Shown: positions 8,781 through 18,278 of the stretch, in pieces
Numbering within the stretch: the first letter of the stretch is position 1
How the letters are laid out: each line of letters begins with the position of its first letter
Notes under the pieces: generated by a model
The model's database searches: none
The model's input: the letters and a program-made list of their open reading frames with translations, nothing else
Told to the model about the DNA's origin: nothing
Source: Desulfobaculum xiamenense
Lineage (GTDB): Bacteria > Desulfobacterota > Desulfovibrionia > Desulfovibrionales > Desulfovibrionaceae
NCBI RefSeq assembly: GCF_011927665.1
Contig: NZ_JAATJA010000002.1
Span: 1-64,000, forward strand
Direction: 5' to 3'
Length of the DNA stretch: 64,000 nucleotides
Translations under genes and position numbers: made by a program

Positions 8781-9516
8781 CGCGGCTGCCCTTGTGGCGG
8801 CGCTCCTCGTTCCGGCTCTGGCCCTTGCCGAGCCGACCATCCCCCAGCTCACCCTGAACCTCGCCGCAGGACAGGCCGAACCCGAAAAGGTCTCGGTGCT
8901 GCTGGAAATCCTGTTCCTGCTCACGGTGCTCTCGCTGGCTCCGGCCATCATGATCACCATGACGTCGTTCACGCGCATCATCATCGTCTTCTCGTTTCTG
9001 CGTCAGGCCATGGGCACGCAGCAGATGCCGCCCAACCAGGTCATGGCCAGCCTCGCCATTTTCATGACGATCATCATCATGATGCCCGTGGGCACGCGCA
9101 TCAACGACGAGGCGCTCCAGCCCTACATCAACGAGGAAATCGGCTTCAACGAGGCGCTGGACAAGGCACAGGTGCCCGTGCGCGAGTTCCTGTTCAAGCA
9201 CACCCGCGAGAAGGACCTTTCTGTGTTCTACGCCGTCACCGGCAAGGAACAGCCGCAGACCAAGGCCGACGTTCCCACGCCCATGCTCGTGGCGGCCTTC
9301 GTTATTAGCGAACTCAAGACCGGCTTCACCATCGGCTTCCTCATCTACATCCCGTTCCTCATCCTCGACATGGTCGTGGCCTCCATCCTGCTGGCCATGG
9401 GCATGATGATGCTACCGCCGGTCATGATCTCCCTGCCGTTCAAGCTGCTCCTGTTCGTCATGGTCGACGGCTGGAACCTGCTCACGGCGTCACTCGTCAA
9501 CAGCTTCTACTACTGA
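8719..9516 (+). CDS. fliP: Flagellar export gate protein FliP
   Basis: Core membrane component of the type III flagellar export gate (265 aa). It has a cleavable-type signal peptide ending near ALALA (about residue 37), then family signatures FTRIIIVFSFLRQAMG and PPNQVMASLAIF and the C-terminal membrane pair around MVVASILLAMGMMMLPPVMISLPFKL. The only good ATG for the signal peptide is 8719, inside fliO, so translation is probably coupled. fliQ follows by 14 bp. Confidence 0.96.
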   Translation: MTTLSQTSRRLSTRRKATLASAAALVAALLVPALALAEPTIPQLTLNLAAGQAEPEKVSVLLEILFLLTVLSLAPAIMITMTSFTRIIIVFSFLRQAMGTQQMPPNQVMASLAIFMTIIIMMPVGTRINDEALQPYINEEIGFNEALDKAQVPVREFLFKHTREKDLSVFYAVTGKEQPQTKADVPTPMLVAAFVISELKTGFTIGFLIYIPFLILDMVVASILLAMGMMMLPPVMISLPFKLLLFVMVDGWNLLTASLVNSFYY

Positions 9517-9530
9517 CGGAGGCCAGCCCC

Positions 9531-9800
9531 ATGACTCCCGAATTCGTCATCGGCTTCGCCCGGCAAGCCATCGAGATGACACTGCTCATCTCCCTGCCCA
9601 TGCTCGGCATCGGCCTCGTGGTCGGCATCGTCATCAGCGTCCTTCAGGCTGCCACGCAGATTCAAGAGATGACGCTGACCTTCATCCCCAAGATCATCGC
9701 CATCTTTGTGGCGCTGCTCGTGGCCTTCCCGTGGATTCTCGACAAGATGACCACCTACACCACCAATCTCTTCCTGAACCTTCCCCAATACATCCGCTGA
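9531..9800 (+). CDS. fliQ: Flagellar export gate protein FliQ
   Basis: Two-helix membrane protein of the export gate (89 aa, full length). Signatures are FARQAIEMTLLISLPML, a long GIVISVLQAATQIQEMTL loop-helix and FIPKIIAIFVALLVAFPW. Last gene of the flagellar run: a hairpin follows and no fliR or flhB is seen, so the rest of the export apparatus is elsewhere. Confidence 0.95.
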   Translation: MTPEFVIGFARQAIEMTLLISLPMLGIGLVVGIVISVLQAATQIQEMTLTFIPKIIAIFVALLVAFPWILDKMTTYTTNLFLNLPQYIR

Positions 9801-9808
9801 ATACGACG

Positions 9809-9838
9809 CGGGGGCGGAACCTTCCGATTCCGCCCCCG
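9809..9838. terminator. Bidirectional hairpin between fliQ and the deacetylase-family gene
   Basis: Perfect 11-bp inverted repeat (CGGGGGCGGAA / TTCCGCCCCCG) with an 8-nt loop between convergent genes. No strong T-run follows on either strand. Confidence 0.6.
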
Positions 9839-9877
9839 TGAAATGCCTCAATGGCGCGTCTCCGCGCCGCCCGCATC

Positions 9878-11197
9878 CTAGAATCCGAACTGCCGACAGT
9901 ATCCGTCCTTGCGGTTGATGAGCTGCATGTAGCGGTAGCTGCCCTTGACCTGCGCCTCCTCCCACAACTGAAGCCCCTTGCCGTGACAGCGCTCGCACGC
10001 GGTGATCGGAATCTCGATCCCCACGGACAGCGGATTCACCGAGGACCACGACTCGATCTTGAGCACGCCGGGACAGTTGTCGCAGACCATGACCGACTCC
10101 ACCTGCGATTCGCTTATGCCGTCGGTATCGTAGAAGATATCCTTGTGGCGCACGAAGAAGCCGTCAGCCATGTCGCCCCTAAGCGAACTGCGCGGCGGAT
10201 TGAAGTACAGCTCACGCATGCGGTCCGAGAGGCTCTTGATGTAGTCAGTGACCTTCTGCGGCTGACGCAAGCGCTCGGGATCATAGTCCGGCTCGCGAAC
10301 GCCCGAGGAATCCAGCCCGGCCATGGCGAGGCAGATGCCGAGGTTCACGTAGGGCAGCGCACCCTGAATGGAGTACCCGCCTTCGAGCACGGCGATATCC
10401 GGGTTGAGCTTCTCGTTGAGCAGGGCGTAGCCGCGCGCCGAAAAGTTCATGTTGGTGATGGGGTCGGTGAAATGATTGTCCTGCCCGGCGGAATTGACGA
10501 CGAGATCCGGCTTGAAGTCGTCGAGGATGGGACGCACCACATGGTCGATGACGTGCAGGAAGCCTTCGTCGCTGGTGTGCGGCGGCAGGGGGATGTTGAT
10601 GGTCCGACCAAGCGCGTTCGGTCCGCCGAGGTCCATGGGGAACCCGGTGCCGGGGTATAGGGTGCGCCCGTCCTGATGCAGCGAGATGAACAGCGTGTCT
10701 GGATCGTGCCAGTAGATGTCCTGCGTGCCGTCGCCATGGTGACAGTCCGTATCCACGATGGCCACGCGGCGGTGGCCGTAGTGGGCACGGATGTGCTCCA
10801 CCATCACCGCCTCGACGTTGATATTGCAGAATCCCCGGTTGCCGTGGACGAACTTCATGGCGTGGTGTCCCGGCGGACGCACGAGGGCAAAGGCCTTCTC
10901 CTCCTCGCGCTCCATGACCAGCCGCGCGGCCTTGATGGCCCCACCGGCGGAGATGAGGTGGCTCTTGGTGGCCACGGAGGTCACGTCCGGCAGGCAGAAG
11001 TGCACGCGCTCCACGTCCTCGTGGGTGGCGATGTCCGGCTTGTGCTCGGTGATGCCGTCGATGTCGAACAGCCCCTCCTCGCGCAGCTGGTCCTGCGTGT
11101 AAAGCAGGCGCTCCTCGCGCTCGGGGTGGGTGGGGCTTATGGCCCAGTCGAAGGCCGGAAAGAAGATGATGCCGAGTCTGTTCTTCGCTTCAAGCAT
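9878..11197 (-). CDS. Histone deacetylase/AcuC-family amidohydrolase with C-terminal cysteine extension
   Basis: Zinc-dependent hydrolase of the arginase/deacetylase fold, a family that removes acetyl or similar groups from amines (439 aa). The active-site set looks complete: PPGHHA, DTDCHHGDGTQ, the aspartate in NSAGQDNH, and EGGYS. About 130 residues follow the roughly 310-residue domain and carry two CxxC pairs (CDNC, CERC), probably a metal-binding ribbon. The start at 11197 has GGAGAA 6 nt upstream; an upstream in-frame TTG is rejected. The substrate is unknown (acetylated protein, polyamine or acetoin-type metabolite). Confidence 0.85.
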   Translation of the reverse strand: MLEAKNRLGIIFFPAFDWAISPTHPEREERLLYTQDQLREEGLFDIDGITEHKPDIATHEDVERVHFCLPDVTSVATKSHLISAGGAIKAARLVMEREEEKAFALVRPPGHHAMKFVHGNRGFCNINVEAVMVEHIRAHYGHRRVAIVDTDCHHGDGTQDIYWHDPDTLFISLHQDGRTLYPGTGFPMDLGGPNALGRTINIPLPPHTSDEGFLHVIDHVVRPILDDFKPDLVVNSAGQDNHFTDPITNMNFSARGYALLNEKLNPDIAVLEGGYSIQGALPYVNLGICLAMAGLDSSGVREPDYDPERLRQPQKVTDYIKSLSDRMRELYFNPPRSSLRGDMADGFFVRHKDIFYDTDGISESQVESVMVCDNCPGVLKIESWSSVNPLSVGIEIPITACERCHGKGLQLWEEAQVKGSYRYMQLINRKDGYCRQFGF

Positions 11198-11320
11198 GGT
11201 GTTCTCCGGTATCGGCACAGGCGCCGCGCCCGCGCATCCTCGCATGAGACGACGTGCACCGGAAAATGTCAACAATTCCGGCGAAGGCTATACGGGTGGA
11301 GAAAGGGATGGGGCGGGGCG

Positions 11321-12964
11321 TCACAACCCAAGGGCCGCGCGCCGCGCCGCGATGTCGTCGAGGACCACGGCGAGCATCTGCCCGCGCAGGAGGTCCATGT
11401 CGGTCATGGCGTGCTTACGGTAGAGCTTATAGATGTTGCCCGCCGGGCCGTAGGGCATCTCACCGCTACGCGAGAAGACCGCCGCCGCAGTCCCCTGCTC
11501 GTGGGCCACGCGCAGGTGCCCCTGATAGACAGCGTAGCCGCCCATACGACCAAGGCGCAGATCGAGGTCAAGGTCGTCGAACTGCGAGGGCGAGAACTGG
11601 AGATCGAAGCCCCCGGCGGAAACAAGCGTCTCGCGCCGGAACATGTGGCAGCAGCCCGTCACAGAGGTGCAGGGACGGACGTAGGCGAACTGGCCGAAAT
11701 CCGGCTCCTCGGCAAAGGGACGCGAGAGGGCGAAGGTGGCCGTGCCTGGCACGAGGTCCAGTTGCTGCGCGGCGGGAGCAGGCAGGATGTGCATGTCCGC
11801 GTGCTGCACATGGTGGGGCGCATCCGCGCAGACGACCCGGCAGCCCCATGCCGATGCGGCGGGGTGCAGCTCGCTTCCCGCACCGAGCCTGCGCAGCCAG
11901 TCGCGCGGCAGGCGCACGTCGTCATCGAGGTAGACGAGAAATTCGCAGTCCGCCAGTTCCGGGGAATGGAGCAGCCAGTTGCGCGCCGCCGGAGCGCCCA
12001 CGTTGACCGGGGCGCGAAGGAGCGTCACACCCTGCGTCCCGAGACTACCCACGGCCGAGGCGATGACGCCGGGGGTGGCGTCGGTACTGCCATTGTCGAG
12101 GATGACGACCTGCGCGCCGCACAGGTCCGTGCGGGCGAGGGAATCGAGGGTGCGCCGCAGGCTCTCGGCCTTGTTCCACGTATAGAGGAGCACCGCCGTA
12201 CGCCCCTGCGGCGCGCACAGGCGCGATGCGCTGCCCGTCTCCTCGGCATGCAGGCGCATAAGGAGCGTCACGTCCCACGGCCGCGCCCGCACCGTGTCGC
12301 GCCACAGGGCAAGGGCCTCGTCGCGCCGCCCCATGCGCAGCAGACATTCGCCGCGCCGCAACTCCAGCCCCGGCCACGGCAGGGCCGCATAGGCCGTGAG
12401 CGCCGCGTCATCATTCCCGGCAAGAAGGGCGACATCCGCCCGTGCGAAGCGCCGTAGCGCCGCGCCGATGACATCCCCGTCATCCGGCTCGGGCAGGGCG
12501 AGAAGCCAATCCCAATCCGCATCCTCGATGGCCGCCTGTCTGGCCTGCGCCCACCAGAAAAGGTTGCCGCCCTCGGTGGCGATGCCGCGCCCGATCATGG
12601 TCCGTAGTTTCTCGCGCTCCCCGAGGCGGTGCAGACGGGCGACGTAGGCCGCGCCCTGCGGTTCGGCCGCGTGCGCGCACACGTATTCCAGAATGGCGGA
12701 GAGATCAGGCGAAAGGCGCGACAGCCGCGCGTCCAAAGCCAGAAGATGCCCGGCGATAGCGGCGTCGCAAGGGGAGAGCGCCCACGCCTGAAGCTGGACG
12801 TCGAAGCCCAGTCCGAAGAGCCACGCATACGCGGGAGCCTTGGCCGCCTTGTCGTAGCAGCGCTGACCGACGCCAAGCAAATGCGCGGTCCCGGTTCCGG
12901 CCGCAGCAAGCCCGCTGGCGATGTCCGGGGTCAGGGCGGCCCAGTCGAAAGACTGATCGGGCAT
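11321..12964 (-). CDS. Family 2 glycosyltransferase with helical N-terminal region
   Basis: Predicted cytoplasmic glycosyltransferase (547 aa). The first ~250 residues are Ala/Arg/Leu-rich, helical and repeat-like, possibly TPR-type. The GT-A domain starts near TAVLLYTWNKAESLRRTL, with VVILDNGSTDAT and the metal-binding YLDDDV. A later FDLQFSPSQFDDLDLDLRL segment matches the acceptor-side part of GT2 enzymes. Its ATG overlaps the upstream stop by one base (TGATG), so the two glycosyltransferases are coupled. The target is unknown; flagellin or surface glycan is plausible given the flagellar and CMP-sugar genes nearby. Confidence 0.85.
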   Translation of the reverse strand: MPDQSFDWAALTPDIASGLAAAGTGTAHLLGVGQRCYDKAAKAPAYAWLFGLGFDVQLQAWALSPCDAAIAGHLLALDARLSRLSPDLSAILEYVCAHAAEPQGAAYVARLHRLGEREKLRTMIGRGIATEGGNLFWWAQARQAAIEDADWDWLLALPEPDDGDVIGAALRRFARADVALLAGNDDAALTAYAALPWPGLELRRGECLLRMGRRDEALALWRDTVRARPWDVTLLMRLHAEETGSASRLCAPQGRTAVLLYTWNKAESLRRTLDSLARTDLCGAQVVILDNGSTDATPGVIASAVGSLGTQGVTLLRAPVNVGAPAARNWLLHSPELADCEFLVYLDDDVRLPRDWLRRLGAGSELHPAASAWGCRVVCADAPHHVQHADMHILPAPAAQQLDLVPGTATFALSRPFAEEPDFGQFAYVRPCTSVTGCCHMFRRETLVSAGGFDLQFSPSQFDDLDLDLRLGRMGGYAVYQGHLRVAHEQGTAAAVFSRSGEMPYGPAGNIYKLYRKHAMTDMDLLRGQMLAVVLDDIAARRAALGL

Positions 12965-14196
12965 CACCGCTCTCCGCCGTGCAGCCAATCGGCGTAGCGG
13001 GCTTCCTCGGCCTTGAGGAAGGAGCGCACCGCGCCCTGATCGAACTTGTAAAGCAGCTTCACTACGTTGCCGAGGCTGTTTCCGGCTCCGGCGCGGTCCG
13101 TCCCAGCAGCGCGGCCCATGCCGCGCAGGTGGCGGAACTCAATGAATCCGTTGAACACGATGTCGTAGCCGTGCACCCGCGCCCGCAGGTGGTGCTCAAT
13201 GTCCACGAGTTGGCAGGGGGAAAAGCGCAGATCGAAGGGGCCGACTGCCTCCAGCGCCTCGCGCCGGTACAGGTGCAGACAGCCTATGACGTGGTCCACC
13301 AGATCCACCACGGCGAACTGTCCCCGGTCCGCCTCCTCGCACTCGTTGGTGATCTCCAGCCGATCCGGCCCGAAGGCCGTCACCCGTCGGATCCCGCCAT
13401 GCACGACGCGCGGCAGGCCGGGGTTCAGGGCCAGCCCGCCCACGGCGGCGGCGCGGGGGAAGAGGCTCATGGTGCCGATCATGTCGGACAGCCACGAGGG
13501 CGCAATCTCCACGAGGTCGTCGTCGGCGATGGCGATGTAGTCCGCCTCGGCATGGGAGAAGCGCGAAAGCAGCCAGTTGTGCCCGGCTGGACGCCCGATG
13601 TTGGTGGGCAGGCGCTCCATGGACACGGGCACATCCACCGGGAAGCACTTCACTCCGGCGCGCATGGCCTCCCATGTGCCGTCGGTGGAACCGTTGTCGG
13701 CCATGTACACGGCGTAATCGCCATACCCGGTGGCGGCGAGCTGTTCGAGGGCGCGACGGACGTACTCCTCACGGTTGTGGGCCAGAAGCAGCACATGCAC
13801 GCGCCCCGTGGCCTTCGCCGCAGCCTCGGCTATGGCGGGCAAGAGCTGTGCGCTCCTGCGTCGCAGCAGCACATCCGGCGTCTCGGGCAGGGCGGAGAGA
13901 AAACTCACAGCCTCGTCGAAACGCCCCAGCCGCAAGAGCGCCCCACACAGGGGGGCCAGCATGGCGGGGCTGCGCTCGTGCGCGCAACGCTCCGGAATTT
14001 CGTCGAAACGTTCCTCACCGTAGAGCCTCGCTGCACACTCCGCGGCGGCCATGGACGCTTGGAAGCTCCCGGAGTCCCCGTCGGCGGCTTCCTCCTCGCG
14101 GAGCCGTTCGGCGTAGTAGCGGGATTTCTCGTGGTCACCGCGTCTGCGGTAATGTTCGGCCAGATTGGCGAGGGAATCGCGGTTGCTGTGCGGCAT
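12964..14196 (-). CDS. Family 2 glycosyltransferase with N-terminal TPR-like segment
   Basis: Paralogue of the following gene (410 aa). A short TPR-like start (LANLAEHYRRRGDHEKSRYY) leads into a GT-A domain with HVLLLAHNREEYVRRAL, MADNGSTDGTWE and the DxD-type IADDDL. It shares the FDLRFSPCQLVDIEHHLRA acceptor segment with its partner. ATG 14196 has GGAGG 5 nt upstream; longer in-frame starts lack a ribosome site. The acceptor is not evident. Confidence 0.85.
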   Translation of the reverse strand: MPHSNRDSLANLAEHYRRRGDHEKSRYYAERLREEEAADGDSGSFQASMAAAECAARLYGEERFDEIPERCAHERSPAMLAPLCGALLRLGRFDEAVSFLSALPETPDVLLRRRSAQLLPAIAEAAAKATGRVHVLLLAHNREEYVRRALEQLAATGYGDYAVYMADNGSTDGTWEAMRAGVKCFPVDVPVSMERLPTNIGRPAGHNWLLSRFSHAEADYIAIADDDLVEIAPSWLSDMIGTMSLFPRAAAVGGLALNPGLPRVVHGGIRRVTAFGPDRLEITNECEEADRGQFAVVDLVDHVIGCLHLYRREALEAVGPFDLRFSPCQLVDIEHHLRARVHGYDIVFNGFIEFRHLRGMGRAAGTDRAGAGNSLGNVVKLLYKFDQGAVRSFLKAEEARYADWLHGGER

Positions 14197-14373
14197 CTGC
14201 TCCTCCGGCCCGAGCGCTTGGAATGAGAGGGAATCCAAGCATACCACAGGGTTCGCGGCGCAGACAAACATCTTCGCGTCATTTCTCCAACCCGCCGCCA
14301 CGCCATGAACTTTTCACCTGCGTGGCACCCTGCGGCATGGACGGCCCCGGCGCACCTGCGCTATGCTTCCGAT

Positions 14374-15069
14374 ATGGCGACACAAGTTTCCATGCATGCA
14401 CACCCCCTGCGCAAGGACATGCGGGCGGTGGCCATCATCCCGGCGCGCGGCGGGTCCAAGGGGCTTCCGCACAAAAACGTGCGTCTGCTCGGCGGACGTC
14501 CGCTCATCGCGTGGACCATCGCCGCGGCGCTGCGCTCACGGCGCATTTCGCGGGTCATCGTGTCCACGGACGATCCGGACATCGCCGCCGTGGCACGGGA
14601 GTGGGGAGCCGAAACCCCGTTCCTGCGGCCGGCGGAACTCTCGGGCGATACGGCGCGCCTCGGTGCCGTCACCCGCCATGCGCTGGCAGAACTGGCCCGG
14701 CAGGGCGAGCATCCCGACGTGGCCGCCACACTGTATCCCACCCATCCCTTCCGGCCCAAGGGTCTCGTGGATCGTCTCGTGGAGCGCAACATGGCGGGCT
14801 ACGCCGTGGTCGTTCCGGTGCGCCGCATCAACTGCGGCCCCTGCGCCCACGTCGCGGCCGGGCGATTTCTCCCGGCGGCCGAGCAGCCCGTGTACCGCCA
14901 GTACGGCCTGTACGACGGCACCTGCGTCAGCTTCGAGGGCAGGGGAGTGTGGTACGAAATCCTCGACGATCCCGTGCACTGCACGGACATCGACACCGCA
15001 GACGACCTGCGCCTCGCCGAGGCCATCCTCGACGCAGGGCTCTTCGCGTGGCCGGGGGACGAACCATGA
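14374..15069 (+). CDS. CMP-sugar synthetase (acylneuraminate cytidylyltransferase family)
   Basis: Nucleotidyltransferase that would activate a nine-carbon acid sugar (sialic, legionaminic or pseudaminic type) with CTP. The N-terminal VAIIPARGGSKGLPHKNV is the family signature, followed by IVSTDDPDIAAVA and, near the end, DIDTADDLRLAEAIL. The start is uncertain: 14374, 14392 and 14419 are all ATG in frame and none has a good ribosome site; 14419 would begin right at the family signature. No sialic- or pseudaminic-acid synthase is visible here, so the sugar cannot be named. Confidence 0.82.
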   Translation: MATQVSMHAHPLRKDMRAVAIIPARGGSKGLPHKNVRLLGGRPLIAWTIAAALRSRRISRVIVSTDDPDIAAVAREWGAETPFLRPAELSGDTARLGAVTRHALAELARQGEHPDVAATLYPTHPFRPKGLVDRLVERNMAGYAVVVPVRRINCGPCAHVAAGRFLPAAEQPVYRQYGLYDGTCVSFEGRGVWYEILDDPVHCTDIDTADDLRLAEAILDAGLFAWPGDEP

Positions 15070-15815
15070 TCGCCGCCATCTGCGCCTGCCTGTCCCCGGA
15101 CGACATCCTTCGCAAATCGCCACTTCTGGCCGACTGCGCACGCCGGGCCTGCATGGCCGTGCGCGACACGCTTCCCGCCGCACAGCACATTGCCATTGCC
15201 GACACCCCGGACGTAGCGGACATGCTGGCGGCCCACGGCATGGACGCGCACATCGCCATTCCCAGCCCCGAGGCACCAGGCTTCCTGCCCCCCGGCGGAC
15301 ACGAGGCCCTGCGTCTCGCCACCGGGCAGGATATTCTGGTGACAGACCTCCGCAGTCCGCGCCTCGACGCCGCGCACGTCGCGCTGGCCCTTGAGCGCTT
15401 CGCCGCCATGGCCGACGAAGCGGACATGCTCGTCAGCGCGACGCAGCCGGAGGACCACCCCTGTCAGGGCTTCACGGCCCGCATGGCCGACGGTTCCCCG
15501 GCACTCGCACCGAGAGGGCAGGGCGGCTTCGGCTTCGACATACGCCGCCACCACGTCCCACAGGGCGCACCATGGCGCGAGGACGCCGCGACAGGGCTCG
15601 TCCTCAACGCCGAAACGGGCGAGGTCGTCGCCGGTCGCCAGCAGTTTCCGACGATTCACGCCCCGGACGGCGCACTGGTCATCATCCGCGCAAGCGCCGT
15701 GGAGCGGGCCATGGCCGCGCCGCACACGCTTCGCGTGGCCGTCATCGAATTTCCCCGCGCCTGCCGCCCCCTGCGCACGCGGCTAGATCTCGTGCGGCTA
15801 CGCCTCGGCCTGTGA
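15066..15815 (+). CDS. Unknown protein coupled to the CMP-sugar synthetase
   Basis: No family recognised with confidence (249 aa). It overlaps the synthetase by ATGA, so the two are almost certainly made together. Features such as ILVTDLRSPRLDAAHV and MLVSATQPEDHPCQGF resemble the 'LQPTSPLR' and 'VSVTP' segments of cytidylyltransferases, which suggests a diverged GT-A/nucleotidyltransferase fold without the N-terminal nucleotide loop. There is no signal peptide and no membrane segment. The relation is by eye only. Confidence 0.6.
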   Translation: MIAAICACLSPDDILRKSPLLADCARRACMAVRDTLPAAQHIAIADTPDVADMLAAHGMDAHIAIPSPEAPGFLPPGGHEALRLATGQDILVTDLRSPRLDAAHVALALERFAAMADEADMLVSATQPEDHPCQGFTARMADGSPALAPRGQGGFGFDIRRHHVPQGAPWREDAATGLVLNAETGEVVAGRQQFPTIHAPDGALVIIRASAVERAMAAPHTLRVAVIEFPRACRPLRTRLDLVRLRLGL

Positions 15816-15913
15816 AGCCAGCCGGAGCACCCCCCGGCCACGCATTCCACATCGCAATGAATGCTGCTACGATGCGCGGACCACGACACGGATAACGACC
15901 CGGAGACACGCTC

Positions 15914-17590
15914 ATGCTGCTAGGTATCGACGTTGGCGGAACACACACGGACGCGGTGGTCGTGGACGGCCCCCGCATCGTGGCCTGGACCAAGACGCCC
16001 ACGGACCACGACAATCTGCTCAAGACCATCCGCACGGCTATGGAAAGCGTGCTCGCGGACGTGGACTCCTCGCAGGTGCGACGGGTCAATCTGTCCACCA
16101 CCCTGTCCACCAACGCCATCGTGGAGGGCAAGATCGAGGACGTGGGCGTGCTGCTGGCGGCGGGTCCGGGCCTTGATCCCGAATACTACCGCACCGGCGC
16201 GCACTACTATCCGCTGCCCGGCTCCGTGGACCATCGCGGCACGCAGATCACCCCGCTGGACGAGGCCGCGCTGGACGAGGCCGTGGCCGCCTGCGCCAAG
16301 GCCGGAGTCCGCGCCTACGCCGTGGTCGGCAAGTTCTCCACCCGCAATCCCGAGCACGAACGCCGCATGGCGCAGGCCCTCACACAATCCGGACAGGCGG
16401 ACTGCGTGACCATGGGCCACACCCTTTCCGGCATCCTCAATTTTCCCCGGCGCATCGCCACCGCCTACTTCAACAGCGCCGTGTGGCGCGTGTACAACGA
16501 CTTCGCGTGGGCCGTGGAGGAGAGCGCCAGAGACTTCGGGCTGAACGCCGAAATCAACATCCTCAAGGCCGACGGCGGCACCATGCCCCTTGGGGTATCC
16601 CGCGAGAAGCCGGTGGAGTCCATCCTCTCCGGTCCGGCGGCCAGCGTAATGGGCATCGTGTCCCTGTGCGACGTGCGCGAGGACGCCGTCATCCTCGACA
16701 TCGGCGGCACCACCACGGACATCGCCGTCTTCGCCGACGGTGCGCCCATCATCGAGACCGAAGGCATGACCGTCGGCTCCTACCCCACGTTGGTGCAGGC
16801 GCTTCGTGTCACCTCCATCGGCATCGGCGGCGACAGCGCACTGCATGTCTCCTCCGACGCGGTGACCGTGGGGCCGGACCGGCAGGGCCCGGCGCTGGCC
16901 GTGCGCCCGCGCGACAACGGCACGCCCACCCTCACCGACGCCCTGAACATGCTGGGCATCTGCGCCTATGGGGACGTCGCGGCGTCGCGCGAGGGCATCG
17001 AGCGCCTCGCCCGCCAGCGGGACATGCAGCCGGAGCGCCTCGCCCGCAAGGCCATGGCCTACGCGGTGGAGCGCATCGCCCACGCCGTGAACGACATGGT
17101 AGACGCCATCAACGAAAAGCCCGTGTACACCATCTATGAGCTGCTCAAAGGCAAGAGCATCCACCCCGGACGCGCCTACGCCATGGGCGGACCGGCCGAG
17201 GCCCTGCGCGAGCTGCTTGGCGCGGCGCTTGGCTACGAGGTGCGCCTGCCCCGGCACTACCCGGTGGCCAACGCCATCGGCGCGGCACTCACCCGCACCA
17301 CGCTCGACGTGGAACTCTTCGCCGACACCCAAAAGGGGCGCATGTACATCCCGTGCCTCGACGTAAACCGCGAAGTTCCGCGCACCTACAATCTCGATCA
17401 GGCCAAGGCCGATGCGCGAAGCGCCCTGCTGGAGCACCTGCGCGCGCAGGGCGTTGGCGTAGCCGACGACGAACCCGAGATCACCGAGGCCGAATCCTTC
17501 AACATGGTGGACGGCTCCGTGACCACGGGGCGCAACATCCGCGTGAAGTGCCAACTGCGCCCCGGCGTGGACGGCCCGCGCCCGGACTGA
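15914..17590 (+). CDS. Hydantoinase/oxoprolinase family protein (HyuA-like)
   Basis: ASKHA-fold ATPase of the HyuA family (558 aa), whose members open hydantoin, 5-oxoproline or acetone-type substrates using ATP. N-terminal [19 protein letters not shown] and the second phosphate loop [15 protein letters not shown] are clear. It is shorter than classical HyuA (about 650-700 aa) and no HyuB partner is present, so the substrate is not assignable. GGAGA lies 8 nt before ATG 15914. It follows the unknown CMP-sugar partner by 98 bp and is followed 16 bp later by the acetyltransferase. Confidence 0.85.
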   Translation: MLLGIDVGGTHTDAVVVDGPRIVAWTKTPTDHDNLLKTIRTAMESVLADVDSSQVRRVNLSTTLSTNAIVEGKIEDVGVLLAAGPGLDPEYYRTGAHYYPLPGSVDHRGTQITPLDEAALDEAVAACAKAGVRAYAVVGKFSTRNPEHERRMAQALTQSGQADCVTMGHTLSGILNFPRRIATAYFNSAVWRVYNDFAWAVEESARDFGLNAEINILKADGGTMPLGVSREKPVESILSGPAASVMGIVSLCDVREDAVILDIGGTTTDIAVFADGAPIIETEGMTVGSYPTLVQALRVTSIGIGGDSALHVSSDAVTVGPDRQGPALAVRPRDNGTPTLTDALNMLGICAYGDVAASREGIERLARQRDMQPERLARKAMAYAVERIAHAVNDMVDAINEKPVYTIYELLKGKSIHPGRAYAMGGPAEALRELLGAALGYEVRLPRHYPVANAIGAALTRTTLDVELFADTQKGRMYIPCLDVNREVPRTYNLDQAKADARSALLEHLRAQGVGVADDEPEITEAESFNMVDGSVTTGRNIRVKCQLRPGVDGPRPD

Positions 17591-17606
17591 TCCTGTGGAG
17601 AACATC

Positions 17607-18278
17607 TTGACCAACGAATTCGACAGTCCCTTCGAAGGGCAGGAAATCCTGCCCCGCCTGAAGCACAAAAACATCACCGTCGGTCGGCGCAGCTACTATT
17701 CCGGCTACTATCACGGCCACGGCTTCGAGGAATGCGCCCGCTACCTGCATCCCACCCGCGACGACGTGGATAGGCTGATCATTGGCAGCTTCTGCTCCAT
17801 CGGCTCCGGCGCCAGCTTCATCATGGCAGGCAATCAGGGACACCGCCTCGACTGGGCTGCCACGTTTCCGTTCCACTACATGCCGGACCTCGCCGAAGCC
17901 CGCGACGGATGGAAACCCAGCGGCGACACCGTCATCGGCAACGATGTCTGGATCGGCACCGAGGCCATCATCATGCCCGGCGTGCACATCGGGGACGGCG
18001 CTGTCGTGGGTTCGCGCGCCGTCGTCACCAAAAATGTGGAACCCTACGCCATCGTCGGCGGCAACCCGGCCTGCCTCATCCGCCACCGCTTCGACGAGGA
18101 GAAAAGACGCATGCTCCTTGAAATCGCATGGTGGAACTGGGACGACGAGACAATCAGGGCAAACCTCGACCTGCTGTGCAGCGGGGAAATCACGGCCCTC
18201 TACAAACGAACCTTCGCAATGCGGCCCGATGCCGCATCCGGCACCCACCCCGCAACCGGGGAGCCGCCATGCAGATAA
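17607..18278 (+). CDS. CatB/xenobiotic acetyltransferase-family hexapeptide enzyme
   Basis: Trimeric left-handed beta-helix acetyltransferase (223 aa). It closely follows the type B chloramphenicol acetyltransferase pattern: [51 protein letters not shown] (catalytic-type histidine), then hexapeptide repeats around [18 protein letters not shown] and the YAIVGGNPA end. TTG 17607 is preferred: GGAG lies 7 nt upstream and the N-terminus (TNEFDSPF) matches CatB proteins as I recall them. A GTG four codons earlier overlaps that site. No integron or transposon borders are seen, so it looks chromosomal. Confidence 0.85.
   Translation: MTNEFDSPFEGQEILPRLKHKNITVGRRSYYSGYYHGHGFEECARYLHPTRDDVDRLIIGSFCSIGSGASFIMAGNQGHRLDWAATFPFHYMPDLAEARDGWKPSGDTVIGNDVWIGTEAIIMPGVHIGDGAVVGSRAVVTKNVEPYAIVGGNPACLIRHRFDEEKRRMLLEIAWWNWDDETIRANLDLLCSGEITALYKRTFAMRPDAASGTHPATGEPPCR

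Noticed and set aside
12171-12186. parS-like half-site TGTTCCACGT in the glycosyltransferase gene
   Set aside because: Only the left half matches; the right half does not.
10676-12457. Plus-strand open frame of about 590 codons
   Set aside because: Lies opposite the deacetylase and glycosyltransferase genes, which have clear domains and ribosome sites; high GC produces long antisense frames.
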